DNA from: Papilionanthe hookeriana x Papilionanthe teres
Lineage: Eukaryota > Streptophyta > Magnoliopsida > Asparagales > Orchidaceae
Direction of reading: 5' to 3'
Length of the DNA: 64,000 nucleotides
Assembly (NCBI GenBank): GCA_022702705.1
Contig: CM040421.1
Span: 744,001 to 808,000 of the forward strand
Shown: one piece after another, positions 34,538 to 47,330 of the stretch
Layout of the letters: each line of letters begins with the position of its first letter
Numbering within the stretch: position 1 is the stretch's first letter
The notes under the pieces: generated by a model
Seen by the model: the letters and a program-made list of their open reading frames with translations, nothing else
Databases searched by the model: none
What the model was told of the DNA's origin: nothing
Program-made: the position numbers and the translations under genes

Positions 34538-36124
34538 TGACCCGACCCGTAATTAAGCAGATATTTATATTCCAAAAGGTTTCTAAAAATTTATCCCAAA
34601 TTATATTTAGAGGCTAGTGTGAATAAATAAAATAAGTTAATAGATATATAATAAACCCTCACACTAGGAGTACTACGCAAGTATATGTATCGTTTCAAAT
34701 AATATAGAGTTTTCTTTAAAAACCCTAGTATCGATCCCACAGGGAAAGCTATAACTCTTAATATTGACTTTCAAAATCTCTATCTAAATTGCGAATAAAT
34801 ATGATAGGAGATAAATATCAAAATTTTTGTAAAAGATTAAGACTAAAATTAAGTAGAAAGTACGAATAAAGTTTAACAAATTTATAAAGTTTAAAAGACT
34901 AATAAAGTTTAAAAGTGAGTTTGAATGTTATGTAAAAACTTTCCCCTTGCAAAGAGATGTTAGTAAATGTAGGATTTGAATGATTAAAAATATGAAAAAG
35001 ATGTACTGTGACAAATAGGATCATACCTATTCTTTATCCCCTCTCAGTGCTAGTAAAGATCATTAGCTAACCTAAAGTTCTTCTCCAGTTTGTGTAGTAT
35101 TACTGAGTAGATTTTAGCCTCTCACTTCTAGATTACTCACCATGCCCTCTCTATAGGACCAATTAGAGACCCTTAGATCCAAACATAACATCAAATAGAT
35201 AAAATAATCTAGTATGTCACCCTATAAACATTAATTCTAAACTCATCAAAACTTTTCTACCTATTTATTTGCACTCCTTTTAGATGATCGTGACAGCTCT
35301 TTCCAGAGTGAAGAGTGGCATTCACAAGTTGGGTGAAATCATAGCCCTCTGGGGTCATTATGTTTCTCAATGGATTTTAACCTCACAAATAGCCAATTCT
35401 CAAAGTCAACAAAAAATCGGTGGAAACACCATCACAATTTTTAAAATTAAAATAAATCTTTATAACCATTCTCATCCAACATGATTAATTCCTAAATGCG
35501 ATGAGAAAGAAAATGAAGTACTTATAATTCATGAAGATAAAACAAAATTACATGGTTTGCATTGAAATTCAAGTCTTAACAACAAAACTTAAACATAAAT
35601 ACAAGATACCTTATGTTTTCTCCCCATACAATTTCTGTCTCCTAGAGTCCCATTCAATTAATTCTCTAAACTCTTACACAAACTCTTACTCACGCACAAA
35701 AAAATAAAAGTAAATATTCATAAAACCTCTTCCAAAGTCTCCAAAAGGTCTCTAAAATTCTTTTCTAAATCTCTTTTTTGTCCAGAATTTGCCCATATTA
35801 ATAGATCTCTAAAAATAACCAAGGTTTGCTTTAAGCACCCCTTTAAATGACCAAATTCAATGCATCTTATAAAAAATTTGTGACTGGCACTATAACGCCA
35901 GTCTGGGGAGCTATAGATCTCAGTTCACTCGATAGATGATGCTATGGTGCCATACAAAACTCTATTTTTGCTCCATTTTGCCCTCATTTTCTCTAAATGA
36001 CCATTCCATGTACCTGAAACCAAAAACAAGCAAAATACCTTCATTTAAAGTGCAGTATCATAAAAAATGTATATAAATTGATCTTGAAATATACACTAAA
36101 AATAGGTAATTTTTAGGTGGATCA
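34538..36124 (-). mobile_element. E2 3' LTR (minus strand)
   Basis: Read on the minus strand it starts TGATCCACC at 36124 and ends GGTCGGGTCA at 34538 (1587 bp). It faces the E1 LTR tail to tail with 9 bases (34529-34537) between. Landmarks: GCACTTTAAATGAAGG near 36050, CCCTGTGGGATCGAT near 34735, ATACTTGCGTAG near 34690. The 66-residue ORF at 35284 is not supported as a gene. Confidence 0.82.
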
Positions 36125-37280
36125 ATTCTTTCAAACTTAAACGTTACATGTCCTCAAGTAACTGCTTGCACTATGTTGAATTTTATAACATATGGTAGTA
36201 AGTTTTACTTAAAGATTTCCATAGTTATTGTGATATAAATGTAATACTAAAACTCTAGAAAAAATTTTAATAACTCAGGTTAATATTAAAATGTAATAAT
36301 ATTTAGTTGTCAAGTCCAAGACTTCTAATTTTCTATTCATTTCAATAATAACCGCAATTTATCATACTGATGAGGCTTAGAAGAATTACCTGAAAAATAA
36401 TTTTATGAGAAATCTATTAGTAAGGATGCTAATACTTTAAAAATAAGTTCATAAATGTAATTAAGTCCTTTTCTTTAAGATGATTCAAGTGAAGCCAATT
36501 TTTTATTAAGCATCTCCTCAAGCTTCTCCTCACATTTTTTTCCTTTTTTGCTTTTATTTTTTATTTTGTTTTTCTTTTCTTTTTCTGGATAATTTTCAAT
36601 AGTTTATTTTATTTTATTTTCATGTGATGATTACTGTATTTGGATAGCATTTAATGATTTTGAACTTCACCATCCCCTTCTTAAAATTAAAAACTTCCCA
36701 CATTTTCTTACTTGATAAATGTGTATTAGCTTTGAAAAAGATTTTTCATAAAGTCTCAATTCTTTCTTTTTAAGTACAAATCTATGATCTTTTATATTTC
36801 AAAAAATAAAATTTTGTTTACTTTGAAAAGTAAAAGTATAATTTTATACTCTTATACTAAATATCTTATCTCTAGAGCCAACCTTTATTATTAAAAAAAT
36901 TTACATAAGTCTACTATAACATTTATAAAATTAAAAAATATTTATCTAAAGCTAACTCAACATACCACAACATATCTTAAAATAATTTTAAAATATAGTT
37001 TATTGAGGACAAGTAAGATTCAGTTCTTAAAAATTTTTTCTCCCTTCCCCCAAACTTAAAAATTTAAAACCTTATAGCTCATGAAGAAAGAGAAAAATTT
37101 TGAAAACTTTAATCAAGAGAATAGTACAGGTACCGGTAGTAATGATAGGTGTTGAGCAGTAGTAAATCTAAAATTATTTTGTATAACAATAAAAGCACAA
37201 ATTAAAAGACTACTCTAACACTCAAAAATGATATAAAATGGAGCAAATGGTAAACAATAAAATAGTAGAACAAAAAGGTG
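36125..37280 (-). mobile_element. E2 3' UTR (minus strand)
   Basis: Reverse complement aligns in layout with the E1 3' UTR: TTAAGTTTGGGGGAAGGG near 37045, a pyrimidine run (purine on the sense strand) at 36534-36587, and GAGGACATGTAACG near 36155. No ORF. The right limit is where the plus-strand E3 begins and is approximate. Confidence 0.65.
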
Positions 37281-38040
37281 CAACATATCAATGAATTTAT
37301 ATGTGCTTGTGTGTTTGTTACGGATCTGCTTTTAATTTAAACCGCTTTATTACTTTGATTAAGTGTTTTTGTTTAGTTTTCAGCTTAGGGTGTTTGGTTT
37401 GATTTCAATGCTAAACTTTTATATTGTGTGGCTTGCAATCATTTGTGTTGGTGTGGATTCAAAACTTTCTTTGTAAGTGTTGGATTTTATATATAAATGT
37501 GAAGTTTTGTGTTTTTTGTGTAATTTGTTGTTAATAAATCACTTAATGAAGAAAATTAATGCTTAATAAGGCTAATTAGATGATGGCGTGATGAATAAAT
37601 ACTAAATTCGTGAAAAAATTGAAATTCTGAAATTCTGCTCTGGGCGCCGACGAAGCGCGAAAACCGAACTCCAGATTTTTCTAAAAATCCCAAAATCTGC
37701 ACGGTTAAAGCCATTTTTACACCATTTTAGTCATCTTCTACCTCTAACATTGGCCGAATCTCTTTATAGGGCTTGATTTTACTCGAATTTGAGGCAATTT
37801 GAAGAGGAAGGAACTTGGATCTCATCTTCTCTTCGTATGAACTTCATTTTAAACTTATAATTTTTGATTTTCAATGTAGATTACTCCTACAATTTGGAAA
37901 TCTTTATTTTTGATTTTTTTGGAGAAAACTTTTATAGAATCCATGGTGGAAATTTCTTACCCATTAAAATGATCTTTAGAGTCTACCACATTGTTATCTT
38001 TGAATTTATTAAGTTTATTTGCACTTTTATAGATTTTTCC

Positions 38041-39156
38041 ATGGCTCCAAGAATGAGTAAGTGGAAGAGGAGATTAGATTTTGATGAGAAGAGATTTGCT
38101 AACATGAAGGCCCAATACCACTACAATTCCCAACTTTCAACTAAGAAAACTATTCAGGACATGTTTTTCTATGTCTAGGCCGAGTCATTGAAAAGGTAAT
38201 TGTTGATCGGTGATGGGAACACTTTTACTATCTTTCTATCAAGGCTATTGTGGGCATAATACGAGAGTTTTATGCAATTTTGGTGAAACTTCTGACTAAC
38301 ATGTGTTTGTGCATGGAAAGATTGTAGAATTCACCCCAGATCATATTAATGAATTTTATCAATTGAGGGGTTCCTTCTATGAGTACACCTAATTCAGTGC
38401 TACTGATGATGCTTTAGATGAAGTGATTGCATATCTGACAATGGAAAATGAGAGTGGAAGCAGAAGCACAAATAAAAGGTAAACTTTTCTGCTTCAAACT
38501 TAAATGTTCCATCTAAAGCCTGGTACTATTTCATTTCTGCAAGGTTATTACCTACATATCATCGCAGCGAAGTGACTAGAGATAGAGTCATTCTAAAATT
38601 ATGTATTCAACATAAAAAATAATTAATATTGGCTCTGTCATCTATAAAAATATCCATTCTATTTCTAAGGGTGAGACTACTAGTGGATTAAGTCATCCTG
38701 CCCTGATTTTTACACTATGTGAACAATTAGGAGTACATTTTAGTAGGGATGATGAAAAAGGTTGTGCATCTAAAACCTATTGGAAGAGAGAATATTAAGC
38801 CCTATGCATCTCATGTTGGATGGAGAGCTGGGAGTAGTAGAATTGATTTTCCTTCTACTTCTAATGCTCCTACTCTTCATGAAATTATGAAGCAACTGAT
38901 GATTCAACATGGAGACACTTTAACAATGCACAATAAGATTGGAAATTTAGAGGCTAGAAATGCATATACTGATGATTTTATGGTGAGAAGAATGGAATAT
39001 GAAGTTGCATACAATGAAGCTTTGGTTAGATTCATGAAGGGTAATCATACTGTGGAATTCCCTACTTGCCCTAGTTTTACTCCATATCAGCAGCAAGATT
39101 TGGATGTAGAAGATGAAAAAGAAGAAGATGAACATGATGGGAGTGATTATGGATAG
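38041..39156 (+). pseudogene. E3 downstream ORF, plant putative transposon protein domain
   Basis: ATG 38041 (MAPRMSKWKRRLDFDEKRF), stop 39154-39156. The first 46 codons are open to 38178; the middle is broken by several stops and shifts; the last 135 codons are open from 38749. Matches E1: KAWYYFISARLLPTYHRSEV and VTRDRVILKLCIQ near 38515-38610. Acidic tail DEKEEDEHDGSDYG. Same family as 30287-31429 but clearly diverged. Function unknown. Confidence 0.7.
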
Positions 39157-40456
39157 TGGTTTGTTGTTACTTTGATTTGTTCTTATGTATTGTTTATTAT
39201 AGAACTTGTGATTTGTTTTATGTTGGTTGCTTGATGAGACTCTGTGATGTGAGTACATGTGTTTATTTTTAAACTGTTTGTTTAAATTTGGATTTAAACT
39301 GTTGTATGTTTTCATGAACTGTTAAATGTTTAGTTTAAGTTTTAAATATCTCTTTATCCATGAAAATCTTTGGTATGTCATGTTTAGCACACTTTATATA
39401 TTTCTATATACCTGTTATTATGAATGCTTAATCAATACCTGCATAGCTTGAAGAGAAGAGAAATGGAAGAACTGGTACATACAGGTTAGTACTTTTTGTT
39501 CTTTCTTTCTACTTTTATATTTCTAAAGTAAAATATGTTGAAAATTTTTAATTTGGAGGAAAGAAAGACTAAACTTTATTTATCCTCAAAAGAACTATTT
39601 ATTTTTAAAACTACTTTTAACATGAATTTTGGTAAAACTTTAACTTTAGAAAGTTTTATATTTTTTTTTATTTTAATCAAATATTATAGTAGACTTTAGA
39701 AGTAAGTTTTAATAATGAAAGTTAACTTTAGGGTAAAGATGTTTAGTATATGAGTATAAGACTATAGTTGGCTATTTAAAGTAAAGGAAATAGTATTTTT
39801 GAAATGTTAAGAGTCTTATGATTACATGTAAAAAGAAAGGATTGAAACTTTACTAACATTGATGTATAAAGAAAGAAATGTAATGAGTTATAACTTTAGG
39901 AAGAGGATGCTAAAGTTCAAAATCATTAAAGGCTATTCAAATATGGTAATCCTCACATAAAAAAAAGAAAAAGAAAAGAAAAGAAAGGATTTAAAAACAA
40001 TCCATATATATGAAAAGAAAAAGAAAAAGAGAAAAAAAGAAAAGCAATTGTGAGGAGAAGTTTGAGGATATGCCTAATCAAAAATTGGCTTCACTTGAAT
40101 TAACCGAAAGGAAAGAACTTAACCACATTTTTAGATTATAGTGATGTGTTAGTATCTTTTTTAGTAGAGTATTCATGAGAGTTCTTTTTCATATGATTTT
40201 TATAAGTGTTCTTAATATGACAAATTACACTTATTCTTGAAATGAATAGAAGACTATAACTCTTAAACTTGATTACTGAATATACTACCTATACTTTGAT
40301 TCAAATTATTAAAAATGATTTAAAAGTCTTGCTATTATATTTATGAATAAATTTTTTTAACAATTATAAAGTTAAATTCACTGCCATGAGTCATAATTTT
40401 TATGTAGTAAAAGAGTTACTTGAGGACAAGTAAAAGTTAAGTATAAGGGATTTTCA
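39157..40456 (+). other. E3 3' UTR
   Basis: AT-rich non-coding sequence with a purine run at 39959-40044 and GAGGACAAGTAAAAGTTAAG just before the LTR. No ORF worth annotating. Confidence 0.6.
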
Positions 40457-41204
40457 TGCACCAAGAAAATGTTGGATTTTCACCTATATTTATACTCATT
40501 TTTTGTGATATTGTGCTTTAAAGAAGGGTAATTTTTATGTTTTGTTGTAGGTATGTTGATTTTAGGCATTTAGAGCTTTAAAGAAGGGTAATTTTCATGT
40601 TTTGTTGTAGGTATGTTGATTTTAGGCATTTAGAGCAAAAGAAATTAAAAAGGATGAAATTTGAAGTCAAATAAGGTGATTTTTGGAAAGTAGATTTTGG
40701 GCGCCAACAACACCAGGCTGGACTCTGACGGTGCCAGGCTGGACATCGACGACACCATTTGACAAAGAGTTCAAAATTAAATCACAGATGAGAATAGGAA
40801 TGCTCCTATTTGGCACAATACAATTTCCAACAATCTGAATCTTTTACTAACCATAAACGCATTGCAAGGGGAATGATGCTTTTTCAAAATTTAAATCTTT
40901 CATTAATAAAATATTTAAGCTTTATTTAGAATTAGTAAATTTACTTTGAAGTTTAAATAGTAGTTTGGTAATTTAGTTCCTTTAGCATAATCAAATATTA
41001 TTAACATGTGCTTTTCACCTGTAAGTTTTATAAAGTTTAAACGTTGTGATTTAGTACTACTGTCATAAATTAACACCCTCTTCATGGGATCGATAAGCAG
41101 GACTCCATTAGAGCCATGTATTACTTATGTGATATGTATACATGCATTTGTATTCTGGTGTCTAAAAGAAAATATATTATAATACAAAAACATTGCACCA
41201 AACA
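40457..41204 (+). mobile_element. E3 LTR with a large internal deletion
   Basis: Starts TGCACCAAG. It keeps the LTR head (TCATTTTTTGTGATATTGTGC) and tail (GGGATCGATAAGCAGGACTCC, GTGATATGTATAC), but jumps near 40785 from the GC-rich block to the GAATAGGAATGCTCC region, so most of the centre present in the solo LTR is missing. End near 41204, estimated where the minus-strand E4 spacer resumes. Confidence 0.65.
40516..40635 (+). repeat. 60 bp tandem duplication in the E3 LTR
   Basis: 40516-40575 and 40576-40635 are almost identical (CTTTAAAGAAGGGTAATTTT ... GGCATTTAGAG), differing at one visible base. Confidence 0.9.
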
Positions 41205-41259
41205 TCGTCAGCCCAACATATCCAATATTTTTAATTTGGTTGACCCAACATTATGACCT

Positions 41260-42300
41260 CCTCAAATGTTGAACTATCTCCACATGTGTCCATTTACTTT
41301 AATCATTCTTCCAGTTTTAGGATCTTCAATATTAATAACACCATATGAATAAACTCTTACCACAATAAATGGCTCTGACCACCTGGACCTAAGTTTTCCT
41401 GGAAAAATTTTCAATTTTGTATTACATAATAAAACTTCTTGTCTATGCTCAAAATGTTTTTTCAAAATCGTATGATCATGCCACATTTCATTTTCTCTTT
41501 ATAAATTTTAGCATTTTTATAAGGTTCATTTCTTATTTCATCAAGTTCATTTAATTGCAATAATCATTTCTCAATAGTATTTTTCAAATTATAATTAAAC
41601 TCTTTAATAGTCCAATTAACTTTATGCTCCAATTCAACTGGCAAACAATAAGCTTTCCCATATATGAACCTAAATGGTGACATTTCTATAGGAGTTTTGT
41701 AAGAGGTCCTATAGGCCCATAATGCACTATCGTCTAACAGACCAATCTATTTTATTAGGATTTACAATCGTTTCTAATATTCTTTTAATTTCACGATTGA
41801 ATACTTCTGCTAAACTACTGATTTGTGGGTGGTAAGCTATGATAATTCGATGTTTAATCTCATACTTTTGGTTAATGTTTCAATTATTATGTTCATAAAA
41901 TGACTTCTCCTATCTGTAATGATTACTCTAGGCATTTCAAATCTTGTTTCAATTATTATGTTCATAAAATGACTTCTCCTATCTGTAATGATTACTCTAG
42001 GCATTTCAAATCTTGTAAAAATATTTTTCTTTAAAAATTTTGCAGCTCTCTTAGCATCATAGTGAGGTAAAACAACTACTTCAATCCATTTAGAAACATA
42101 AATCATAGCTATCAAAATATAAACTTTCCCAGAAGATGGTATAAATGGTCCAATAAAATCTAAACTCCAGATATTAAAAATTTCAACTTCCAAAGTAAAA
42201 TTTAGAGGCATTTCATTTCTTCTAGAAATATTGCCTATGCTTTAACATCTATCACATGATTTTATATATGTATTAACATCTCCAAATAACATAAGCCGAT
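41260..42300 (-). pseudogene. E4 integrase
   Basis: Minus-strand pieces: core open at 42211-41837 (EIFNIWSLDFIGPFIP, VIITDRRSHF), and C-terminus open at 41486-41274 (WHDHTILKKHF, RSRWSEPFIVVRVYSYG, IKVNGHMW). A 69 bp in-frame tandem duplication (41877-42014) repeats the segment with the second catalytic aspartate. The zinc finger region up to about 42500 is badly decayed. Inactive. Confidence 0.83.
41877..42014. repeat. 69 bp tandem duplication inside the E4 integrase
   Basis: 41877-41945 and 41946-42014 are identical as far as I can see. The duplication keeps frame and doubles 23 residues beginning RFEMPRVIITD on the minus strand. Confidence 0.92.
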
Positions 42301-43960
42301 AAAATCCAGATTATAAAATCTTAAATGTAGTTTTATCAACCCCAAAATGTCCCCCAAAATCTGATTTATAGCATTATTGCATAATTTTTTGTGTTTCTTC
42401 TATTGGCACAAATCTTCAAATAACAAGTTATTACATTATTTACATAAATAAGGGTCTTCCCAAAAGAAAAAATTTGAATCATGAATGAACTTTTTAATTT
42501 GATGGATATCTAATCCGTAAGGTAAAAGTTTGCTAAGTAATTCACTATATTGACATACCATGGAATTCAACATTCATTAATTGCATATAATTGTCCATCA
42601 GAAAAATGTTCATTTATTTCATCATTGAGTTAAACATTATTTTCCTATTCAAGCCTTAAAAAATGATCAACTATCTAATTATCAATACCCTTCCTGTTCA
42701 CAACTTGAAAATTAAATTCTTGCATCAGAAGGACCTGTCTAAGTAATCGTGGTTTTGCATCCTTCTTCAACATTAAATACTTTATAGCAGAATGATCAGT
42801 ATGCATAATACATTTGGCTCCAATAAGATAAGATCTAAATTTATCAAAGGAAAACACTATAACTAATAATTCTTTTCCAATAGTAGTGTAATTAATTTGA
42901 GCTTCAATAAGAGTTTTACTATCATAGTATATTAATTTAAAAATTTTATCATATCTTTTCCCTAAAACAACCCCTATAGCATAATCACTAGCACCACATA
43001 TTAATTCAAAGAGTTTTTCCCAATCAGTTGAAACAATAATATGTGCATTTCTTTAATAAATTGAAGGCATTCAGGCATTCCTCATTAAAATCAAAGTTTA
43101 TATCTTTTTCTAAAAGATGACACAATGGCTTAGAAATTTTTGAAAAGTCTATAATATAACGCCTGTAGAAACAACATGTCCTAGAAAACATCTAATTCCT
43201 CTTACAGTAGTAGGAGGGGGTATTTCAACAATAATTTGATTTTTTGCTAGATCTACTTCCATGCCTTTTTTTGAAATCTATGTCCTAACACAATTTCTCC
43301 TGTAACCATAAATTGGTTTTTCCCAATTGAGAACAAGGTTTGTTGCTTCACAACATTTTAGAACCCTTTTTAAGCGATTTAAATATGAATTAAAAGTGGT
43401 TCCAAAAACTAAAAAATTGTCCATAAAACTTTAATTCCTTTCTCAATCAAATTATCAAAATTGTCATTATACATCTTTAAAAAGTTGCAGGTGCATTGCA
43501 TAATCCAAATGCCATTCTTCTAAAAGCAAAATTCCCATATGGACTAGTGAATTTTGTCTTCTCTTGATCCTCAGGAGCTATGGGTATTTGGTGGTATCCG
43601 GAATATCCATCCAAAAAGCAAAAATAGCGGTGCCCAGCGAGTCTATTCAACATTTAATATAGAAAAGGTAGGGGAAAGTGATCTTTCCTAGTGGCAAGAT
43701 TTAATTTTCTATATTTAATACAGATTCACCATCCAGTGACTTGTATTATAGGAATTAATTCTTTCCTCTCGTTTACAACTACAATCACTCCTCCTTTCTT
43801 AAGAACACAATGAGTGGGACTAACCCAAGATCTATATGAAATAGGATAAATAATTCCAACATCCAACCACTTTAAAATTTCATTCTTAACAATTTATTTC
43901 ATTATAGGATTTAATCTCCTTTGAGGATCAGCCATAGGTTTATGATTATCTTCAATCAAA
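42301..43960 (-). pseudogene. E4 RNase H and reverse transcriptase
   Basis: RNase H: open 42857-42675 (MFSFDKFRSYLIG, HTDHSAIKYLM, LLMQEFNFQVVNRKG). Upstream on the minus strand RT motifs can be followed in several frames: the region around 43430 corresponds to the F-MDD box (FMDNFLVFG-like, catalytic Asp pair altered), around 43530-43500 to FAFRRMAFGLCNAP, around 43630 to FLDGYSGYHQIPI, and around 43720 to CIKYRKLN. Many stops. Athila-type. Confidence 0.78.
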
Positions 43961-44960
43961 ATTCTATGCATACAGTATTTCTTTAATATCAGCTAAATGT
44001 CCATTCAAAAGCTTTCTTAAGATTTTTCAATGTCTCCATAAATTTTTCTTCTTGTTCTACAATTAAATCTGAGGATATAATAACTGGTAATTTATAAGAG
44101 TTCCCAAAAAATACATAGTTTAAATGAGTAGGGAGAACCTTCATCTCAAGTTCGAGAGGTTTTTCAATAGAAAGAATCAGAGGTTTACAATTCTTAGTAA
44201 TATCTAAAATTTCAAAATTTTCTTGAACATCATTTGAATCTTCATTATTTATCTCATTTAATTTGTCCTAGAAATCAATTTTAGTTTCATTTTTCAGTTT
44301 TTTCTGATATGATTTAACTTTGTATCTTGCTTTGAAATGATTAACAATCATATAATCAATAATGTCCATTCTAGAATTCTTTCATCTTTACCTTTATCAG
44401 TATAATTCATTGTTTTAAGCAAATTAAATGTAACTTCCTGGTCATTAACTCTCATTTTTAGTTCTCCTCTTTGCACATCTATCTTTCCACTTCTGATAGC
44501 TTGGAAAGGTCTCCCCAAAATGATAGGAATTTCTTTAGCTTCTTGCATATCTAACACAATGAAATCAACATGAAAGATAAATTTATCCACTTTAACCAAC
44601 ATATCTTCTATAATTTCATTAGGATAAGTAATAGATCGATAAGCTAACTGTAGGGTTACAGTAGTGATAGATATCTCTCCTAAAACTAACATTCTAAATA
44701 TGGATAATGACATGAGATTAATGCTTGCTCCTAAATCACATAAATCTTTTCCACAAAAGTTTTCTCCAATTGCACAAGGTATGATAAAACTACTAGGATC
44801 TTTAAGTTTTTAAGGAAGCTTTTTCTGAATTATTGCACTACATTTCTTCACTAAGTGTAACAGTCTCATAGTCTTCAAACTTCCTTTTTTATTTAAAACT
44901 TTTTCATAAACTTGACATAACTTTGCATCTGTTCTAAAAAAATTGGAAAAGGAATATTAA
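43961..44960 (-). pseudogene. E4 protease and protease-RT linker
   Basis: Open on the minus strand 44713-44348: [67 protein letters not shown]. The catalytic loop region just upstream (about 44760-44715, DLGASINLM-like) is kept in spirit. 43961-44347 is an acidic linker. 44714-44960 contains the EEM-CNNSEKA gag-protease junction in broken frames. Confidence 0.8.
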
Positions 44961-45573
44961 TTGTAAGCTTTTTAATTATCTCAAAAAAACTTGAAAATTG
45001 TTGATCCAACTTTTGCTTGGCGGTCTCTCTAAATTAATCTTAGTTAGAGACACAGTTGTTTCTACTTCCTTAGGAATAGTTTCCTCATATTTTTCAATTT
45101 TGGTGTTTTCTCTCTCAGCTTTAATCTCTTTTTGAACTCCAAATTTTAGTTCATTTTCACTCCTCAGTTGGTTAGCTTTAACTTGTTCTTTATTTTTATC
45201 CTTAGAATTGATCTCAACATTACTAGGAAGTGTTCTCTAAGGCCTATTGCTAAGTGCATTAGCAAATTGTCTCAGTTGATTCTCAATGTTTCGAATAACA
45301 GCAATTTGACTTTATAATTGATTACTCATTTATAACACAACTTCTTCTATAAACAACATCTTTTCCTTAACTTGATGGCTAATTGCAGGAGGATAAGTAG
45401 GCCTAAAGTTAGAATTACCTTGGTTGTTCCAGTTTCCTAATGGGTTTACTTGATTGTTTTCCCATTATTGACTTCCACCACTAGAAAAGTTGTTCCAGTT
45501 AAAATTGGTATAATTTTTCTAACCTGGATTATAATAGTTAGAATATGAGTTATTAGGTCAATTAATAACACTT
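44961..45573 (-). pseudogene. E4 gag C-terminus, cut by copy B
   Basis: Minus strand reads asparagine-rich Athila gag tail: NSYSNYYNPG, NYTNFNWNNF, NPLGNWNNQGNSNFRPTYPP (about 45560-45400), then IENQLRQFANALSNRP near 45270 and a charged stretch to about 44990. Several stops. The rest of gag should lie on the far side of copy B, beyond 64000. Confidence 0.75.
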
Positions 45574-46119
45574 TGTTGACCTCATTTTTAATGAGGTCTT
45601 CTCTTTCCTCTTTAGTACTTAGGATCTAGCCCTAGGCTTTTCCTTTGACTATCTTAGAGGACTAGAAGTGGAACCCACCACTTAGAAATTCAAGCCACTT
45701 CTAAACTCCCTGCAAACTCCACAAACTTGATTGTAAACCCCTAATCACCTAGAGGGTTGAAATCAAATGTGGAAGTTTAAAGGATGAGTTCCTATAGGAC
45801 TCTTTAGCCTTAGGACTGCCCTGGGTGGCTTAGTCTGGTGAAGGGCTGACTTACACACACACTACACTCATACAATATACTTTTACACACCTCCTAAAAC
45901 CATACCCATACCCAACTTGATCTCCTGACTCATGGAGGTGATTCACATGGATGGTCCTTAACCCCTAAGCCCTTGGCTAAGAGGGTTAGGAACGGCGATA
46001 GTGAATGCCTCAAATGAGTCTCTTCATGGCTCATGTGGGCTTGATATGGCTTCATGGCTCAACCAAAATGATTTCATTCCACTTACATTTACCCGATCTT
46101 CAATTTTTTAAATTTTCGA

Positions 46120-47330
46120 TTTTTGACCCCGGGACCCTACACCCGCCAAATTCTACCCAAAACCCTTGAAATTACCCAAAATTTTCAAAAAAATCTCCAA
46201 ATACCCAAAATTACTCAAAACCAATCCCAAACATTCCCACATTACTCAAATTGATCATTCATAGCCAAAAATACCCAAAATTCCAAAAATACCCCCCAAT
46301 ACCCTCCAAATACCCAAAATGCCCCTCTTAGCCAAAAAAATCCAAAAATTCAGAAAATTCCATAAAATCCCAAATATTTCCAATTTCATTTTGTCCAACT
46401 ACACCATGGGCCAATTTTGTCAATTTACCCCACTTTTGTGAAAATCCCCAATTTGACCCATTTTAACCCAAAATGAACCCAATGTCAAACCAAACCTACC
46501 CAATTGACCCAAATTCTGGTCCAATTCAATTATAAACTTCAATTCAACATCCCCAACACCAATCTAGACTAAATCCAAGTCCAATTTGATTGGCATTTGA
46601 ACCCAATTTCATTTTGGACCTTAAAGCCCAATTTGGACCCATGACCCAAACTTAGCCCAAACTAACCCAATTCAACTCCAATTAACCCCAAACCTTTTCT
46701 AAACCTTCCTTAACATCCCCACAAACAAAACACTAACATGATTTACCCAAAGTTTGGACCCAAACCCCACTCAAATTCAACCCAAAACCAAAAAGCCCAA
46801 TTTTGACATAAACCCAAACCTAACCCAAATAAGCCCAAACCCTAAAATCAAAACCCAACCAAAGTCAAAACCTCTTTGAGACACTCCCATAAACATTTCC
46901 CAACATTAATTTTATATCAATTTCAACCCTAGCCCAACATTGGCCCAAGTTAGCCCAATTTGACCTACATTGGCCCATTTACCAAAGAGGTCCAAATCCA
47001 ACACCATTCAAACCCAAACCACCTCAAATTTATTCCAAATCACTCATGAAACATCCCTAAACCAAACCCAACAATTATTTCACCCAAGCCTTTACCAAAC
47101 TTTCATCCTAAAGTCCATTTTAAAATCCAAAAGCCCACTTCCCTAAACCATTTTAAAAGCCCATATTCACTAAATTTCAAAGGCCCAAACTTCATGCTAA
47201 AGCCCATATGACATTCTTTTCATCACCCCATTAATTGATATCATCCCTTAAGTCCTAAATCAATCATCAAATAATCCTAAATTAGGCCTCATGCCAAAAT
47301 CACCCATAAGTCCCAAAAATTCAAAACCTT
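46120..47330 (+). repeat. G-poor, CCCAA-rich block in U3 of the copy B LTR
   Basis: Third copy of the block described at 10850-12090; same strand bias, with many small differences. Confidence 0.72.

Larger units (their letters stand above)
37281..41204 (+). mobile_element. Athila-type fragment E3: downstream ORF, 3' UTR and deleted LTR
   Basis: Plus-strand piece lying inside the minus-strand E2/E4 element. It has no gag or pol: it starts in the spacer before the downstream ORF (GC-rich GGGCGCCGACGAAGCGCG near 37645), then has the ORF, a 3' UTR with a purine run (39959-40044) and an LTR from 40457 (TGCACC). Both limits are approximate. It is either a 5'-truncated insertion or the product of a rearrangement. 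Confidence 0.65.
41205..45573 (-). mobile_element. Athila-type element E4 (minus strand): gag C-terminus to integrase
   Basis: Reading high to low: end of gag, protease, RT, RNase H, integrase, then a short post-integrase spacer cut by E3. Its orientation and content complement E2 (3' UTR and LTR, minus), so E2 and E4 are most simply one element split by E3. Copy B interrupts its gag at 45573/45574; the 5 bases before copy B (45569-45573, cactt) should be the target duplication, with its partner beyond the window. Confidence 0.85.

Noticed and set aside
35284..35484. 66-codon ORF in the E2 LTR
   Set aside because: Opposite in strand to the element, no motif, not open in the related LTRs.
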